From the NCBI GenBank assembly GCA_900319225.1, contig ONNV01000003.1, positions 248,001-312,000 of the forward strand: 64,000 nucleotides of DNA. The letters are read 5' to 3'. Each line of letters starts with the position of its first letter. Positions within the stretch are counted from its first letter, which is position 1. The notes below the pieces were generated by a model, which worked only from the letters and a program-made list of their open reading frames with translations, searched no databases and was not told the DNA's origin. Both the position numbers and the translations under genes were made by a program. Of this stretch, positions 36,148-45,620 are shown piece by piece. Source of the DNA: an uncultured Prevotellaceae bacterium. Lineage in GTDB: Bacteria; Bacteroidota; Bacteroidia; Bacteroidales; Bacteroidaceae.

Positions 36148-36684
36148 TCAGTCTTTATTAAGATTCAAAAGGTTTTCAATGTATTCTATTGTCTCAGATA
36201 TCTGGTCACGGCTCTCCAGACGGTCACCGGGGCAGATGTACTGTGCCCGCAGGTATCCCGGCTCACGGCGCTTGGTCTCGGACTCTATGAACAGGGCCAA
36301 CTCATCATCGGTCTTGGATGCTATGAGCGGACGCTGTGAACGGGCGGTCTTGAGACGGCTGAGCAGGGTTTCATTACTGCATTTAAGATAAACTGTCTGT
36401 CCCTGAGAGAGCATGTAATCCATGTTATCGCCTATGAGTGGGGTAGATCCGCCGCATGATACTATCACGTTGTCAAACTCACCCACCTCACGCAGCAGAC
36501 GGCTCTCAATCTCACGGAACCCCTGCTCACCGCGTGTGGCGAATATCTGGCTCACGCTCTTCATGAAGCGTGACTCTATGTACTGGTCCAGGTCTATGAA
36601 TGACACGCCCAGATGCGCGGCCAACGCCTTGCCCAGGGTTGTCTTGCCGGCTCCCATGAAGCCCATCAGGAAGACCCTAACCAT
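36148..36684 (-). CDS. aroK: Shikimate kinase AroK
   Basis: 178 residues, normal size. Walker A GFMGAGKTTLG at 8-18, shikimate-binding DLDQYIE and RGEQGFREIESRLL, SCGGSTP, and the lid RPLIAS. It makes shikimate 3-phosphate in the chorismate pathway. It starts 2 bases after the topA stop and precedes argB by 4 bases, so topA-aroK-argB are probably one transcript. Confidence 0.95.
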   Translation of the reverse strand: MVRVFLMGFMGAGKTTLGKALAAHLGVSFIDLDQYIESRFMKSVSQIFATRGEQGFREIESRLLREVGEFDNVIVSCGGSTPLIGDNMDYMLSQGQTVYLKCSNETLLSRLKTARSQRPLIASKTDDELALFIESETKRREPGYLRAQYICPGDRLESRDQISETIEYIENLLNLNKD

Positions 36685-36686
36685 AC

Positions 36687-39017
36687 TTATTTCTTGGTCT
36701 TGAATATACGGCGCTTGGGGGCGGAACCGGTCTTCTCAATCTGGCGCTTTATGATCTCCTGGCACTCCTCCTCAGTGAGTGTGGTGGGATCAGAGCTCTT
36801 GGGAATCTTGTAGTTGCTTCCCTGATAAGCTATGTAAGCACCGTAACGGCCGTTCATGATCTCCATGTCAGGATTGCCCGGGAATGTCTTGAGCACCTTT
36901 TTGGACTCACTCTCACGCTTGGTTACAATCAGCTTCACAGCCTCGTCAAGTGTGATGGTAAGAGGATCGGCCACACCGCCTATGGATACATAGAACTTGT
37001 CATGACGGATGTAAGGACCGAAACGGCCTGTACCTACGCTCACCTCCTGGCCCTCAAACTCACCCAGTGTACGCGGCAGACGGAACAGCTCCAGAGCCTC
37101 ATCCAGTGTGATGGTCTCAATTGTCTGACCCTTTTTCATCTGTGCAAAACGGGGCTTGTCCTCATCCTCGGCGCTGCCTATCTGTACGATGGGGCCGTAA
37201 CGGCCAATCTTTACCGATACAGGCTTGCCCGATATGGGATCGGTACCCAGGATACGCTCGCCAACCTTGTGCTCGTTCTTGAGCGTCATGGCGCTGTTTA
37301 CGGCCGGGCTGAACTTGTCATAGAAGGTGCTGATTACGCTCTTCCACTGCTTGTCACCCTCAGCTATATCATCAAACTCCTTCTCCACCTGAGCGGTGAA
37401 GTTGTAGTTCATAATATCAGGGAAATACTCTATCAGGAAGTCATTTACCACCATACCTATGTCTGTAGGTACAAGTTTTGACTTCTCTGTTCCGTAAACC
37501 TCAGTTACGGTCTGCTCCTTTATCTCACCGTTCTCCAGACGCAGCATGTCGCACTCGCGCTTGCTGCCCTCAATATCCTCACGCAGCACATACTCACGCT
37601 GCTGGATGGTACCGATTGTAGGAGCGTATGTTGACGGACGTCCTATACCCAGCTCCTCCATCTTATGTACAAGAGCGGCCTCATTGAAACGCTGCGGATG
37701 CTGTGTGAAACGCTCAAAAGCCGATATCTGGTTGAACTCCAGGTTCTGGCCCTTCTTGAACTCCGGCAGGCCCTGTACCTCCTGTGAATCGGCCGAGTCA
37801 TCATCACGGCTCTCACGGTAAACGCGCAGGAAACCGTCAAACTTGATTGTCTCGCCGGTAACGGTGAACTCACCGTCAATCTTGGGTGATGTGATGGAAA
37901 CAGTGGTCTTCTCTATCTCGGCATCGGCCATCTGGGATGCGATGGTGCGTTTCCAGATAAGCTCATAGAGGCGTTTCTCAGGGGCTGTACCGTCTATTGA
38001 GTGGTTCTCCATATATGTAGGACGGATAGCCTCATGAGCCTCCTGTGCGCCCTTGGCTTTCTGGGTGTACTGACGGCTCTTTACATACTCGTCACCCATG
38101 GACTCGGATATGACCTTACGGCATGAGTCTATGCAGAGGGTTGACAGGTTCACGGAGTCAGTACGCATGTATGTGATCTTACCGGACTCATACAGACGCT
38201 GTGCAAGCATCATGGTCTGCATTACGGTAAATCCGAACTTTCGGGTTGCCTCCTGCTGCATGGTCGATGTGGTGAACGGGGCTGCAGGCAGTTTCTTGAG
38301 CGGCTTGGTGGTGATGTCCTTTACCTTGAACTCTGCACCGTTGCACTTCTCAAGGAATGCATAGGCCTCTTTCTTGGTCTTGAATCGGCCGTTATACTCG
38401 GCGCGGACCTCACTGCCGCCTTCCAGACGGAATGTACCTACTACGCGGTATGAAGCCTCGGGGACAAAGTTCTTGATCTCACGCTCACGCTCTACTATAA
38501 GACGTACGGCAACAGACTGCACACGTCCGGCAGAGAGTGACGGCTTAACCTTACGCCACAGGATGGGTGACAGCTTGAAACCTACTATGCGGTCCAGGAC
38601 ACGGCGTGCCTGCTGGGCGTATACCAGGTTGGTATCTATATCACGCGGGGTCTCAATGGCGTGGAGTATGGCGTTCTTGGTAATCTCGTGGAATACTATA
38701 CGTTTGGTGTTCTCAGGCTTGAGTCCCAGGGTCTCAAACAGATGCCAGCTTATGGCCTCTCCCTCACGGTCCTCATCGGATGCCAGCCAGACCATCTGGG
38801 CTTTAGCGGCTGCGTCCTTGAGTTCGCTTACAACCTTCTTCTTATCGGTAGGGATCTCATATATGGGTTCAAACGTGTCTATGTTTATGCTCAGGTCCTT
38901 TTTCTTGAGATCACAGATGTGTCCGTAACTTGACATTACCTTGTAATCCGGTCCCAAAAACTTCTCGATTGTCTTGGCCTTGGCCGGAGACTCAACAATT
39001 ACCAGATTTTTCTGCAT
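36687..39017 (-). CDS. topA: DNA topoisomerase I TopA
   Basis: 776 residues. The TOPRIM domain begins NLVIVESPAKAKTIEKFLG with WLASDEDREGEAISWHL. The active-site tyrosine is in GKITYMRTDSVNLS. The C-terminal third has no Cys4 zinc fingers like those of E. coli. Instead it has three repeats around GRYGPIVQIG, GRFGPYIRH and GRYGAYIAY (TOPRIM C-terminal repeats). The tail is basic (APKRRIFKTKK). It relaxes negative supercoils. A perfect -7 element lies at 39053-39060. Confidence 0.96.
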   Translation of the reverse strand: MQKNLVIVESPAKAKTIEKFLGPDYKVMSSYGHICDLKKKDLSINIDTFEPIYEIPTDKKKVVSELKDAAAKAQMVWLASDEDREGEAISWHLFETLGLKPENTKRIVFHEITKNAILHAIETPRDIDTNLVYAQQARRVLDRIVGFKLSPILWRKVKPSLSAGRVQSVAVRLIVEREREIKNFVPEASYRVVGTFRLEGGSEVRAEYNGRFKTKKEAYAFLEKCNGAEFKVKDITTKPLKKLPAAPFTTSTMQQEATRKFGFTVMQTMMLAQRLYESGKITYMRTDSVNLSTLCIDSCRKVISESMGDEYVKSRQYTQKAKGAQEAHEAIRPTYMENHSIDGTAPEKRLYELIWKRTIASQMADAEIEKTTVSITSPKIDGEFTVTGETIKFDGFLRVYRESRDDDSADSQEVQGLPEFKKGQNLEFNQISAFERFTQHPQRFNEAALVHKMEELGIGRPSTYAPTIGTIQQREYVLREDIEGSKRECDMLRLENGEIKEQTVTEVYGTEKSKLVPTDIGMVVNDFLIEYFPDIMNYNFTAQVEKEFDDIAEGDKQWKSVISTFYDKFSPAVNSAMTLKNEHKVGERILGTDPISGKPVSVKIGRYGPIVQIGSAEDEDKPRFAQMKKGQTIETITLDEALELFRLPRTLGEFEGQEVSVGTGRFGPYIRHDKFYVSIGGVADPLTITLDEAVKLIVTKRESESKKVLKTFPGNPDMEIMNGRYGAYIAYQGSNYKIPKSSDPTTLTEEECQEIIKRQIEKTGSAPKRRIFKTKK

Positions 39018-39052
39018 GATATTCTATTAATGGTTAAGCCCTAAGGGCGCGG

Positions 39053-39060
39053 CAAAAGTA
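39053..39060 (-). promoter_or_regulatory. -7 element for topA-aroK-argB
   Basis: TACTTTTG on the minus strand matches TAnnTTTG, 35 bases before the topA ATG. The -33 position is TTTT. Confidence 0.5.
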
Positions 39061-39081
39061 GAACAAAAAACAGATATAGAA

Positions 39082-39119
39082 AAGGTGGAAAGAGATAAAA
39101 TATTCACTCTTTCCACCTT
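39082..39119. other. Long AT-rich hairpin upstream of topA
   Basis: A 13-base perfect stem AAGGTGGAAAGAG/CTCTTTCCACCTT with a 12-base loop. It lies 22 bases upstream of the topA -7 element. On the minus strand it is followed by a T-rich but interrupted stretch, so it may end the transcript of the barrel gene before topA starts. Its GTGGAAA/TTTCCAC part recalls the class A REP arms without the core. Confidence 0.6.
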
Positions 39120-39156
39120 ATTAATTATAAATTAATAAAAAAAGACGAGCTGCAAC

Positions 39157-39206
39157 AGGGACAGTCCCCCTGTGTCATTTCAAAATGTCACAGGGGGACT
39201 GTCCCT
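39157..39206. repeat. REP-like palindrome, class A variant, compact
   Basis: A 50-base near-perfect palindrome: 18-base arms 39157-39174 and 39189-39206 containing GGGACAGTCCCC/GGGGACTGTCCC, with TGTCATTT/AAAATGTCA continuing the stem inward. It lies 10 bases beyond the stop of the barrel gene. The core matches class A, while the flanking arms (CTGTG) are a separate subtype. Confidence 0.85.
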
Positions 39207-39216
39207 AATGGGTCAT

Positions 39217-40860
39217 TCAAAACCTGTAGGTAGCGCCAACAAGTATGCTAGGCTTTATAGCGCGATACCCTGCATAGTAATACCAGTCGCCACCCGCAAG
39301 ACGGCTGCCGGTAAGATAGAATGACAGGTTGGGGCGGAAATCATAGTCAACCGTAAGGGCCAGGTCATTGATCATGGGCATACGCTCACCCGCCTGCTTG
39401 CGGAATGTCATCATGCGGTATGTGAGCATGGCGTCCAGTCCCGGCATTATATTCACCTTACCGAACAGCGATCCGTCAAACACCGGCTTGAATGCCAGGT
39501 TTCCGGGCTTATAATGACCTGTATATCCGTTGATTGTCATATCCATCTTAACCTGGGCGCGGTCAGCGAACTGCATATCGGCATCCACACGCAGATAGAA
39601 TACATCCAGTGCTTCCTGATCCAGCATTGAGGATACTATAAGACTGTCACTTACGGTCTGGAAAAGCTCATCGGCAGTATGGCGGTAACCTCCCTTACCG
39701 GAGAGTGTGAGCCATGTACCCTGGCTGTATGATGCGCCTATCCATGCGTCAAACAGAGTGTAGCCGTCCTTAATGCGCTTGGCCTCAGACCAGTAAGGTG
39801 ACAAACCTGCAAGCGTGCGCATGCTGTTGTCAATAATACCGCCGGTAACGCCCGATGTAAGACTGACACTCTCGTTTACGCTGTATGACGCGGTTACCAT
39901 GGGTGACATGAGGAACTTGCAGCCGGCTCCGTTACGGAAATCCAGGTTAAGTCCCAGGTTGGCATCCAGGTTACCCCATGAGTTCTTCCAATACGGAGTG
40001 ATGGTGACGGCGGTAAAGTCTGAGTAGTTGCAACCGTACACGCCCTGCCAGTCATACGCGGCACTCTTCTGGCGGTATTCCAGTCCGCCTATACCTCCAA
40101 TTGCACGGACAGGCATTGAGATTCCGGCCTCAAGACGCAGCAGACGCTCGCTGTTGTCCCTTCTGGTACCGGCCAGTTTAAGACCGTTACGGGAGAGCCA
40201 CTCCATTCCCAGGCTGGCATGCCACCCTATGCTGTCAATCTCTCCGGCACCCCATACGCCCAGACTCTCACGTCCTGTGTTCTGCATCAGCTTGCTTATA
40301 TCCTCCATGGCGGGAGTAAGGGCTGTACCGGGTCTGTAATTGAAATGGGAGTGACCCAGCGATGCATCGGCACCAAGGGTGAACTGATCAAAACGGTGTG
40401 AGTAATCCACATCAAGATCACCGTTCATCATCCTTGATTTCCATTTGCCGTCAGGCTTGGTAGCCCACGCATCCATCAGTCCGTAGACCTTGAGCTCATC
40501 ACGGTCCGATATACGCCAGTTAAAGTCCAGCAGGCCGTCATGCACGTTCCTAAGGCCCCAGCCAAAGCGTACCAGACCCTGGTATCGGGCCACGGTTACA
40601 TCATCCGAGCTCTCTAAGAACGCACCCATGGGAGCACGCTTGAGGCTCTGCATGGGATTGGGCTCGGTAAGGTAGCTCACCTGGACAGCCTTGCGCTCCG
40701 ATACCGGTTTCTGCGGTACCGGCATTATCTTCTCTGTCTTGGTGACGGTGGGGTTATATGCACCCTCAATGGTCAGTGACCTGGAGGGGAGTCCGTCCTG
40801 TCCATATGCTGCCGTACAGCATACAGCACCCAATATTGCCAGTATAGTATTTCTCATCAT
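39217..40860 (-). CDS. Outer-membrane beta-barrel protein (TonB-receptor-like barrel)
   Basis: 547 residues. Signal peptide to about 20 (CCTAAYG before QDG). There is no plug domain. From about residue 85 the sequence alternates hydrophobic and polar residues in many amphipathic strands (LVRFGWGLRNVHDGLLDFNW, LKVYGLMDAWATK). It ends VGATYRF with the terminal Phe of outer-membrane proteins. The cargo is unknown. It starts 5 bases after the stop of a large TPR protein, a pairing I have seen in other Bacteroidetes. The TPR protein may assist assembly or form a complex with it, which is inference. Confidence 0.75.
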   Translation of the reverse strand: MMRNTILAILGAVCCTAAYGQDGLPSRSLTIEGAYNPTVTKTEKIMPVPQKPVSERKAVQVSYLTEPNPMQSLKRAPMGAFLESSDDVTVARYQGLVRFGWGLRNVHDGLLDFNWRISDRDELKVYGLMDAWATKPDGKWKSRMMNGDLDVDYSHRFDQFTLGADASLGHSHFNYRPGTALTPAMEDISKLMQNTGRESLGVWGAGEIDSIGWHASLGMEWLSRNGLKLAGTRRDNSERLLRLEAGISMPVRAIGGIGGLEYRQKSAAYDWQGVYGCNYSDFTAVTITPYWKNSWGNLDANLGLNLDFRNGAGCKFLMSPMVTASYSVNESVSLTSGVTGGIIDNSMRTLAGLSPYWSEAKRIKDGYTLFDAWIGASYSQGTWLTLSGKGGYRHTADELFQTVSDSLIVSSMLDQEALDVFYLRVDADMQFADRAQVKMDMTINGYTGHYKPGNLAFKPVFDGSLFGKVNIMPGLDAMLTYRMMTFRKQAGERMPMINDLALTVDYDFRPNLSFYLTGSRLAGGDWYYYAGYRAIKPSILVGATYRF

Positions 40861-40865
40861 AAATA

Positions 40866-43800
40866 TCAGTCAAGTCTGTCTTCAATCATCTGTGCTATAT
40901 CATCATTCTCTGTGTAGTTGGATTTAAGTGAAAGCAGGTATTGGCGTGCCTCCACATCCTTACCCTGTGACTTGTAGATGTCACTGAGCAGTATAAAGCT
41001 GCGGGCCAGCCAGTACATGTGCGGGGTGCCCTCCTTTATGAAATCCATAACCACCTTCTCGGCACCGGCGGCATCACCGCCGTCAAACAGCAGCTGGGCA
41101 AGCAGGTAGTCAGACTCGGCACCATACTGTGAGCGGGTATCCTTGGAGAGATCCTCCAGCAGCCCACGGGCATCACTCCTGTGGCTGCCACCCAGCAGAG
41201 CCTTGGCCTTGCGGTATTTGACCTCAGTAATCTGGTCGGCGGGGAGCTGTGCCTGCAGTGCCTTATCGGCATACATGAGCACCGCATCATCCTCATCTAT
41301 CTTTCCGGCGCTGCTTACTATGCAGTAGAGGCTGCGTCTCTGGCGGTCCACATTGGTGGTCTTGTCATACAGGCGGATATAGGTATCCATGGCTGTCTCC
41401 CAGTCACCCACTGACCATGCCATTGATGCCGCATGATCCAGTGCGCTCTCCGAGAAACGGCTGTTCTCATTGGCGGCCACACGCATAAAGCTCTCATATG
41501 CGTTGTCATAATCATTCTCCTCCTCAAGCAGCAGGCCCTGATAGTACCATGCATTCACTACAAAGGCACCGTTGGGGAACTGAGCCAGGTAATCCTTGAA
41601 ACGGGCCTTGGCATCGGCTTTCTGACCGCGGCTGAACAGGCCCTCGGCTGCGGTGTACATGAGTGAGTCACGCTCCGTAGCTGCAATGGGAGCCGCACCC
41701 TGTATATTCTGGGTATACTCAACATATGCATTCACGTCACCCTTCTCCACGTAGATGGATTTGAGGTCAACCAGCGCCGTACGGGCCTCATCACTGCCGG
41801 GATAGTTGGCAATGACCTCCTTATAGGCCTTGATGGCATCATCGTAGCGGTCAGTCTGGTAGTAGATAAGGGCGGTCTCGGCTGCGGCCTTACGTGCCAG
41901 GTCAGTTGACGGGAAATCACTTATTATGCGTCCGAACACCTTCACGGCCTGCTCGGGTTTGTCAGTCTGCTGGTAGGCGCGTCCCTCCTCATACAGGGCC
42001 GATGCCAGATAAGCCGACTGCGGATAACCCTCAATGAGACGCTCCAGATCCATTATCTTACCGTTATAGTTACGCTGCAGACCGCTTACCAGAGCTATCT
42101 GGTAGAGTGCATAGTCTCCAACTGAGCGGTTCAGGTTGATTGCCATGCTGTAGTACTCCTTGGCCTGGTCATACTGGCGGCGGTAGAACATGCAGTCCGC
42201 AGCACGCAGGCTTGCATCGGCCACGATATCACTGCCCAGTCCGGCACGTGACGATGCCTCTATCACATTCCTCATATAGCGGTATGACAGGTCATACTCC
42301 TTACGGTCAAACATCATGTAACCCATGGCGTAATTAGCCAGTCCGTTGCAGAGCGTAACCTTGTTCTGGGTGTATGCCAGATAACGCAGGTAGTCAGTCT
42401 CGGCACGTGACATATCGGACAGTCTGTAGAAAGCCTCACCGCGCCAGAACGTGGCCTCAAGAGCCAGGTCATGACCGTAACGGTCCAGCGCTATCACCTG
42501 GGTGAGCAGGTCCGGCACATTGTCATACTGTCCGGCAGCCATCAGGTCCATGGCCTTGTTGTAGAGCAGCTGCATCTTGGCTGCCAGTATCGAGGCTCCG
42601 GGGTTCTTGATCTTGTCTATCGATGCCAGCGCCACATCATAGCTGGTGGTGCTCATATAGACATCCACAAGGTAACTGCTTACCTGGTCGGCATATTTTG
42701 AACCGGGAAACTCATTGAGGAAACGCTCAAATGACGTGACGGACTCAGCAAACGGTGAGTATGACGTCTCATGGATTATCATGGCGTAGTTGTAAAGGGC
42801 CTGCTCCCTTACTGACGGATTGCCGGGCAGTGAAGCGGCACGCTCAAACCAGATACGGGCCAGATTCTTGTCCTTCATCTCCAGTGCAGCCAAACCTATA
42901 TGCAGGGCTGCGTTCTGTGCCATCTGGTCATCGGCATCGGCCACCTTTGAGAGATACTCAACGGCACCCTCCATATTGCCGGTGTTGAAACAGGCCAGAC
43001 CCAGCAGGTACATGTCATGACGTGCATCGGCACTTATGTCCTGAGCCACATAACTGGTAAGCAGATCTGCGGCCTTGGCGTAATCACCCTTGCGGTACCA
43101 GTACTCACCCAGTATGCGCTCGGCCTCGGCCTCAAGCACGGGATCATCGCTCTCGCTTACCATTCTCTGGGCGGTCTCAAATGCGGTCTTGTGGTCACCG
43201 TTTCCCTGCAGGTCGATATCGGCCAGATAGAGCTGTGCCTCACCGGCATGGGTGCCCTCAAGTGAGTTTTCAAAGCCCTCACGTGCCTTATCGGTCTTGC
43301 CGTTCACATAATCCACGTATGCGTTGTAGAACACTATGTCATCATCCTCATCGGGAGCATCTACCATACGCTCCAGTATGCTCAGCTGCAGGTAACCCTC
43401 CTGGGTACGGCCGCAACGTATCAGCGATATGGCATTATGGCGTACCAGACGGCGGCAGTCGCGTTCATCAAGCAGCAGCGGGTCACACTCATCAAAGCAC
43501 TCGATTGCCTGCTGATACTCATGGACCGAGAAGTGCGCCGACCCCATAAGAGCCAGCATCCTGTTGTTGTATATGGACTGCGGATACCTGCTCATGAACG
43601 TCTCAATGGCAGGCATAGCGGTAGTCAGGTCACGCTCGGCGGCTATAACCACCTGCATGAACTCAATCTCCTCTGTCTTGACCGGGCTCTCCGGTACGGC
43701 AACCTTAGCCCACTCATCCAGCACTGAGCCGGCAGCGCTGTAATCACCCTGGCTGAACAGGGTACGGCACTCGTCCAGCAGACGTGACCCGGTATCGGTA

Positions 43801-43880
43801 AGACGTCCCTGGGCAGCCACATCCGTGCCAAGTCCTGCTGCCAGCAACAGGCAAGCGGGCACAATAAGTATCTTTCTCAT
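40866..43880 (-). CDS. Large periplasmic TPR-repeat protein
   Basis: 1004 residues from the ATG at 43880, where a signal peptide starts (MRKILIVPACLLLAAGLG, cleaved after VAAQ). The rest is almost wholly tetratricopeptide-like helix pairs from about 30 to 1000, for example AHFSVHEYQQAIECFDE, GEYWYRKGDYAKAADLL, LIYYQTDRYDDAIKAYKEVI. Some units resemble BamD/YbgF-type TPRs that bind C-terminal peptides of envelope proteins. Its place between ybeY and the barrel gene suggests an envelope scaffold for that barrel. No catalytic domain is seen. Confidence 0.82.
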   Translation of the reverse strand: MRKILIVPACLLLAAGLGTDVAAQGRLTDTGSRLLDECRTLFSQGDYSAAGSVLDEWAKVAVPESPVKTEEIEFMQVVIAAERDLTTAMPAIETFMSRYPQSIYNNRMLALMGSAHFSVHEYQQAIECFDECDPLLLDERDCRRLVRHNAISLIRCGRTQEGYLQLSILERMVDAPDEDDDIVFYNAYVDYVNGKTDKAREGFENSLEGTHAGEAQLYLADIDLQGNGDHKTAFETAQRMVSESDDPVLEAEAERILGEYWYRKGDYAKAADLLTSYVAQDISADARHDMYLLGLACFNTGNMEGAVEYLSKVADADDQMAQNAALHIGLAALEMKDKNLARIWFERAASLPGNPSVREQALYNYAMIIHETSYSPFAESVTSFERFLNEFPGSKYADQVSSYLVDVYMSTTSYDVALASIDKIKNPGASILAAKMQLLYNKAMDLMAAGQYDNVPDLLTQVIALDRYGHDLALEATFWRGEAFYRLSDMSRAETDYLRYLAYTQNKVTLCNGLANYAMGYMMFDRKEYDLSYRYMRNVIEASSRAGLGSDIVADASLRAADCMFYRRQYDQAKEYYSMAINLNRSVGDYALYQIALVSGLQRNYNGKIMDLERLIEGYPQSAYLASALYEEGRAYQQTDKPEQAVKVFGRIISDFPSTDLARKAAAETALIYYQTDRYDDAIKAYKEVIANYPGSDEARTALVDLKSIYVEKGDVNAYVEYTQNIQGAAPIAATERDSLMYTAAEGLFSRGQKADAKARFKDYLAQFPNGAFVVNAWYYQGLLLEEENDYDNAYESFMRVAANENSRFSESALDHAASMAWSVGDWETAMDTYIRLYDKTTNVDRQRRSLYCIVSSAGKIDEDDAVLMYADKALQAQLPADQITEVKYRKAKALLGGSHRSDARGLLEDLSKDTRSQYGAESDYLLAQLLFDGGDAAGAEKVVMDFIKEGTPHMYWLARSFILLSDIYKSQGKDVEARQYLLSLKSNYTENDDIAQMIEDRLD

Positions 43881-43884
43881 TCTG

Positions 43885-44313
43885 TCAGAATTGTTTCTTA
43901 TACCACATATCCAGGGCGCGGTTCTCGGCAGCCTCCATGATTGCACGTTCACCGCGTCCCTTGTCATTGATGCCGCACAGGTGCAGCACCCCGTGAATGA
44001 TCACTCTCATCAGTTCCTTATCCATAGACGTACGGAACTTGGAACTGTTACTCTCTACAGTGTCCAGACTTATGTACATGTCACCGCTCACAATACCCGG
44101 CTCACTGTAATCAAACGTAATGATATCGGTATAATAGTCATGTCCCAGGAACTGGTTGTTGACCTCAAGTATACGCTCGTCATTACAGAATATATAGTTC
44201 AGGTTACCCACCTTACGGCCGTCATAAGTGGCAGCCACGGCGGCAATCCAAGCCTTGACCGCCTTCTTGTCCAGACGGGGCAGCTTTACGTTTTCAGTTA
44301 TGAACTCTATCAT
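43885..44313 (-). CDS. ybeY: Endoribonuclease YbeY (rRNA maturation)
   Basis: 142 residues from the ATG at 44313. The UPF0054 core is RVIIHGVLHLCGINDKGRGE. Zinc ligands H107 and H111 are present, but the third position of HGxxHxxxxxH, His in E. coli, is D117. From memory other Bacteroidetes YbeY proteins also differ here, so it is probably a lineage feature with Asp as ligand. It processes 16S rRNA 3' ends and takes part in ribosome quality control. It lies 4 bases before the TPR gene. Confidence 0.9.
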   Translation of the reverse strand: MIEFITENVKLPRLDKKAVKAWIAAVAATYDGRKVGNLNYIFCNDERILEVNNQFLGHDYYTDIITFDYSEPGIVSGDMYISLDTVESNSSKFRTSMDKELMRVIIHGVLHLCGINDKGRGERAIMEAAENRALDMWYKKQF

Positions 44314-44326
44314 GATATCTGTTTGG

Positions 44327-45553
44327 TTATGCAAAGAAAAGATATGCCAGCAGTATGGCAGCCAGTATTCCGGCCAGGTCAGCCAGCAATCCGCAGCCCA
44401 CGGCATAACGGGTATTCTTAATGTTCACGCTGCCAAAGTATACCGCCAGTATGTAGAAGGTGGTATCAGTTGAGCCCTGGAACAGACATGCCAGACGGCC
44501 GGTAAACGAATCCGCTCCGTATGTGGTCATGGCATCGATCATAAGGCCGCGGGCACCTCCGCCTGAGAGCGGTTTCATGAACGCGGTAGGCAGGGCTCCC
44601 ACAAACTGGCTGTCCAGTCCGCATTTCTCAACGCACCAGCCTATTCCGTCCACCACAGCATCCATCGCTCCCGATGCACGGAACACGCCTATGCCCACCA
44701 GAATGGCTATCAGGTAGGGTATTATCTTGACAGCTGTGGTAAAGCCGTCCTTGGCTCCCTCCACAAACGCCTCATAAACGTTGATTTTGGCCTTTATGCC
44801 CGATATCAGGAAACCTATTATCACCAGCATCAGGATTATGTTGGCTGCACTTGTGGATACCGGTCCAATCTTTACGGCAGGGAGTTGTGAGAATCCCCAG
44901 ATTATGAGCGCCACTATCAGGCTCAGTCCGCCCACGAACGCAATCAGCACCTTGTCAAAACGTATCTTCTGCATCAGGCAGGTAACCAGCAGGCCCACAA
45001 GCGTTGAGAAGAATGTAGCCAGCAGTATGGGGATGAATACATCGGCCGGCTGTGCGGCGCCCATCTGAGCGCGGTATACCAGCACGCTTACCGGAATTAT
45101 GGTCAGGCCCGATGTGTTGAGCACCAGGAACATTATCATGGCGTCCGATGCCACATCCTTCTTCTGGTTCAGCTCCTGCATACGCTCCATGGCCTTGAGT
45201 CCCATCGGGGTGGCGGCATTGTCCAGACCCAGCATGTTGGCTGCGATATTCATGAAAATATGGCCGTATGCCGGATCGTTCTTGGGCAGTGAGGGGAACA
45301 GACGTGAGAACACCGGGCTCAGCCAGCGGGCAAACGTACCCACCAGTCCGCCTTTCTCACCGATTTTCATTATACCCAGCCAGAGTGACAGAACTCCGGT
45401 CAGTCCAAGTGATATCTCAAAGCCCGTCTTGGCCGATGAGAAAGTAGAGTCCATTATATCCTGGAACACACTTGCATCTCCCATGCAGAGCCGTACCACA
45501 GCCACTGCAAATGCAATAAGAAAGAATGAAACCCAGATCCAGTTAAGTACCAT
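44327..45553 (-). CDS. SpmA-SpmB fusion (nucleoside recognition/Gate domain membrane protein)
   Basis: 408 residues with about ten membrane helices. The N-terminal half matches SpmA (NIAANMLGLDNAATPMGLKA, LNTSGLTIIPVSVLVYRA). The C-terminal half matches SpmB (EAFVEGAKDGFTTAVKIIPY, FMKPLSGGGARGLM, QGSTDTTFYILAVYFGSV). In Bacillus the two are separate spore-core dehydration proteins. Here they are fused in a non-spore-former, so a general transport role is likely; the substrate is unknown. It precedes ybeY by 13 bases. Confidence 0.88.
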   Translation of the reverse strand: MVLNWIWVSFFLIAFAVAVVRLCMGDASVFQDIMDSTFSSAKTGFEISLGLTGVLSLWLGIMKIGEKGGLVGTFARWLSPVFSRLFPSLPKNDPAYGHIFMNIAANMLGLDNAATPMGLKAMERMQELNQKKDVASDAMIMFLVLNTSGLTIIPVSVLVYRAQMGAAQPADVFIPILLATFFSTLVGLLVTCLMQKIRFDKVLIAFVGGLSLIVALIIWGFSQLPAVKIGPVSTSAANIILMLVIIGFLISGIKAKINVYEAFVEGAKDGFTTAVKIIPYLIAILVGIGVFRASGAMDAVVDGIGWCVEKCGLDSQFVGALPTAFMKPLSGGGARGLMIDAMTTYGADSFTGRLACLFQGSTDTTFYILAVYFGSVNIKNTRYAVGCGLLADLAGILAAILLAYLFFA

Positions 45554-45620
45554 ACGCGTCCCTTGTTATTTGCGCGAAGATACCATTTTTTACGCGGACT
45601 GCGAGCACGCAGCGGGGATA

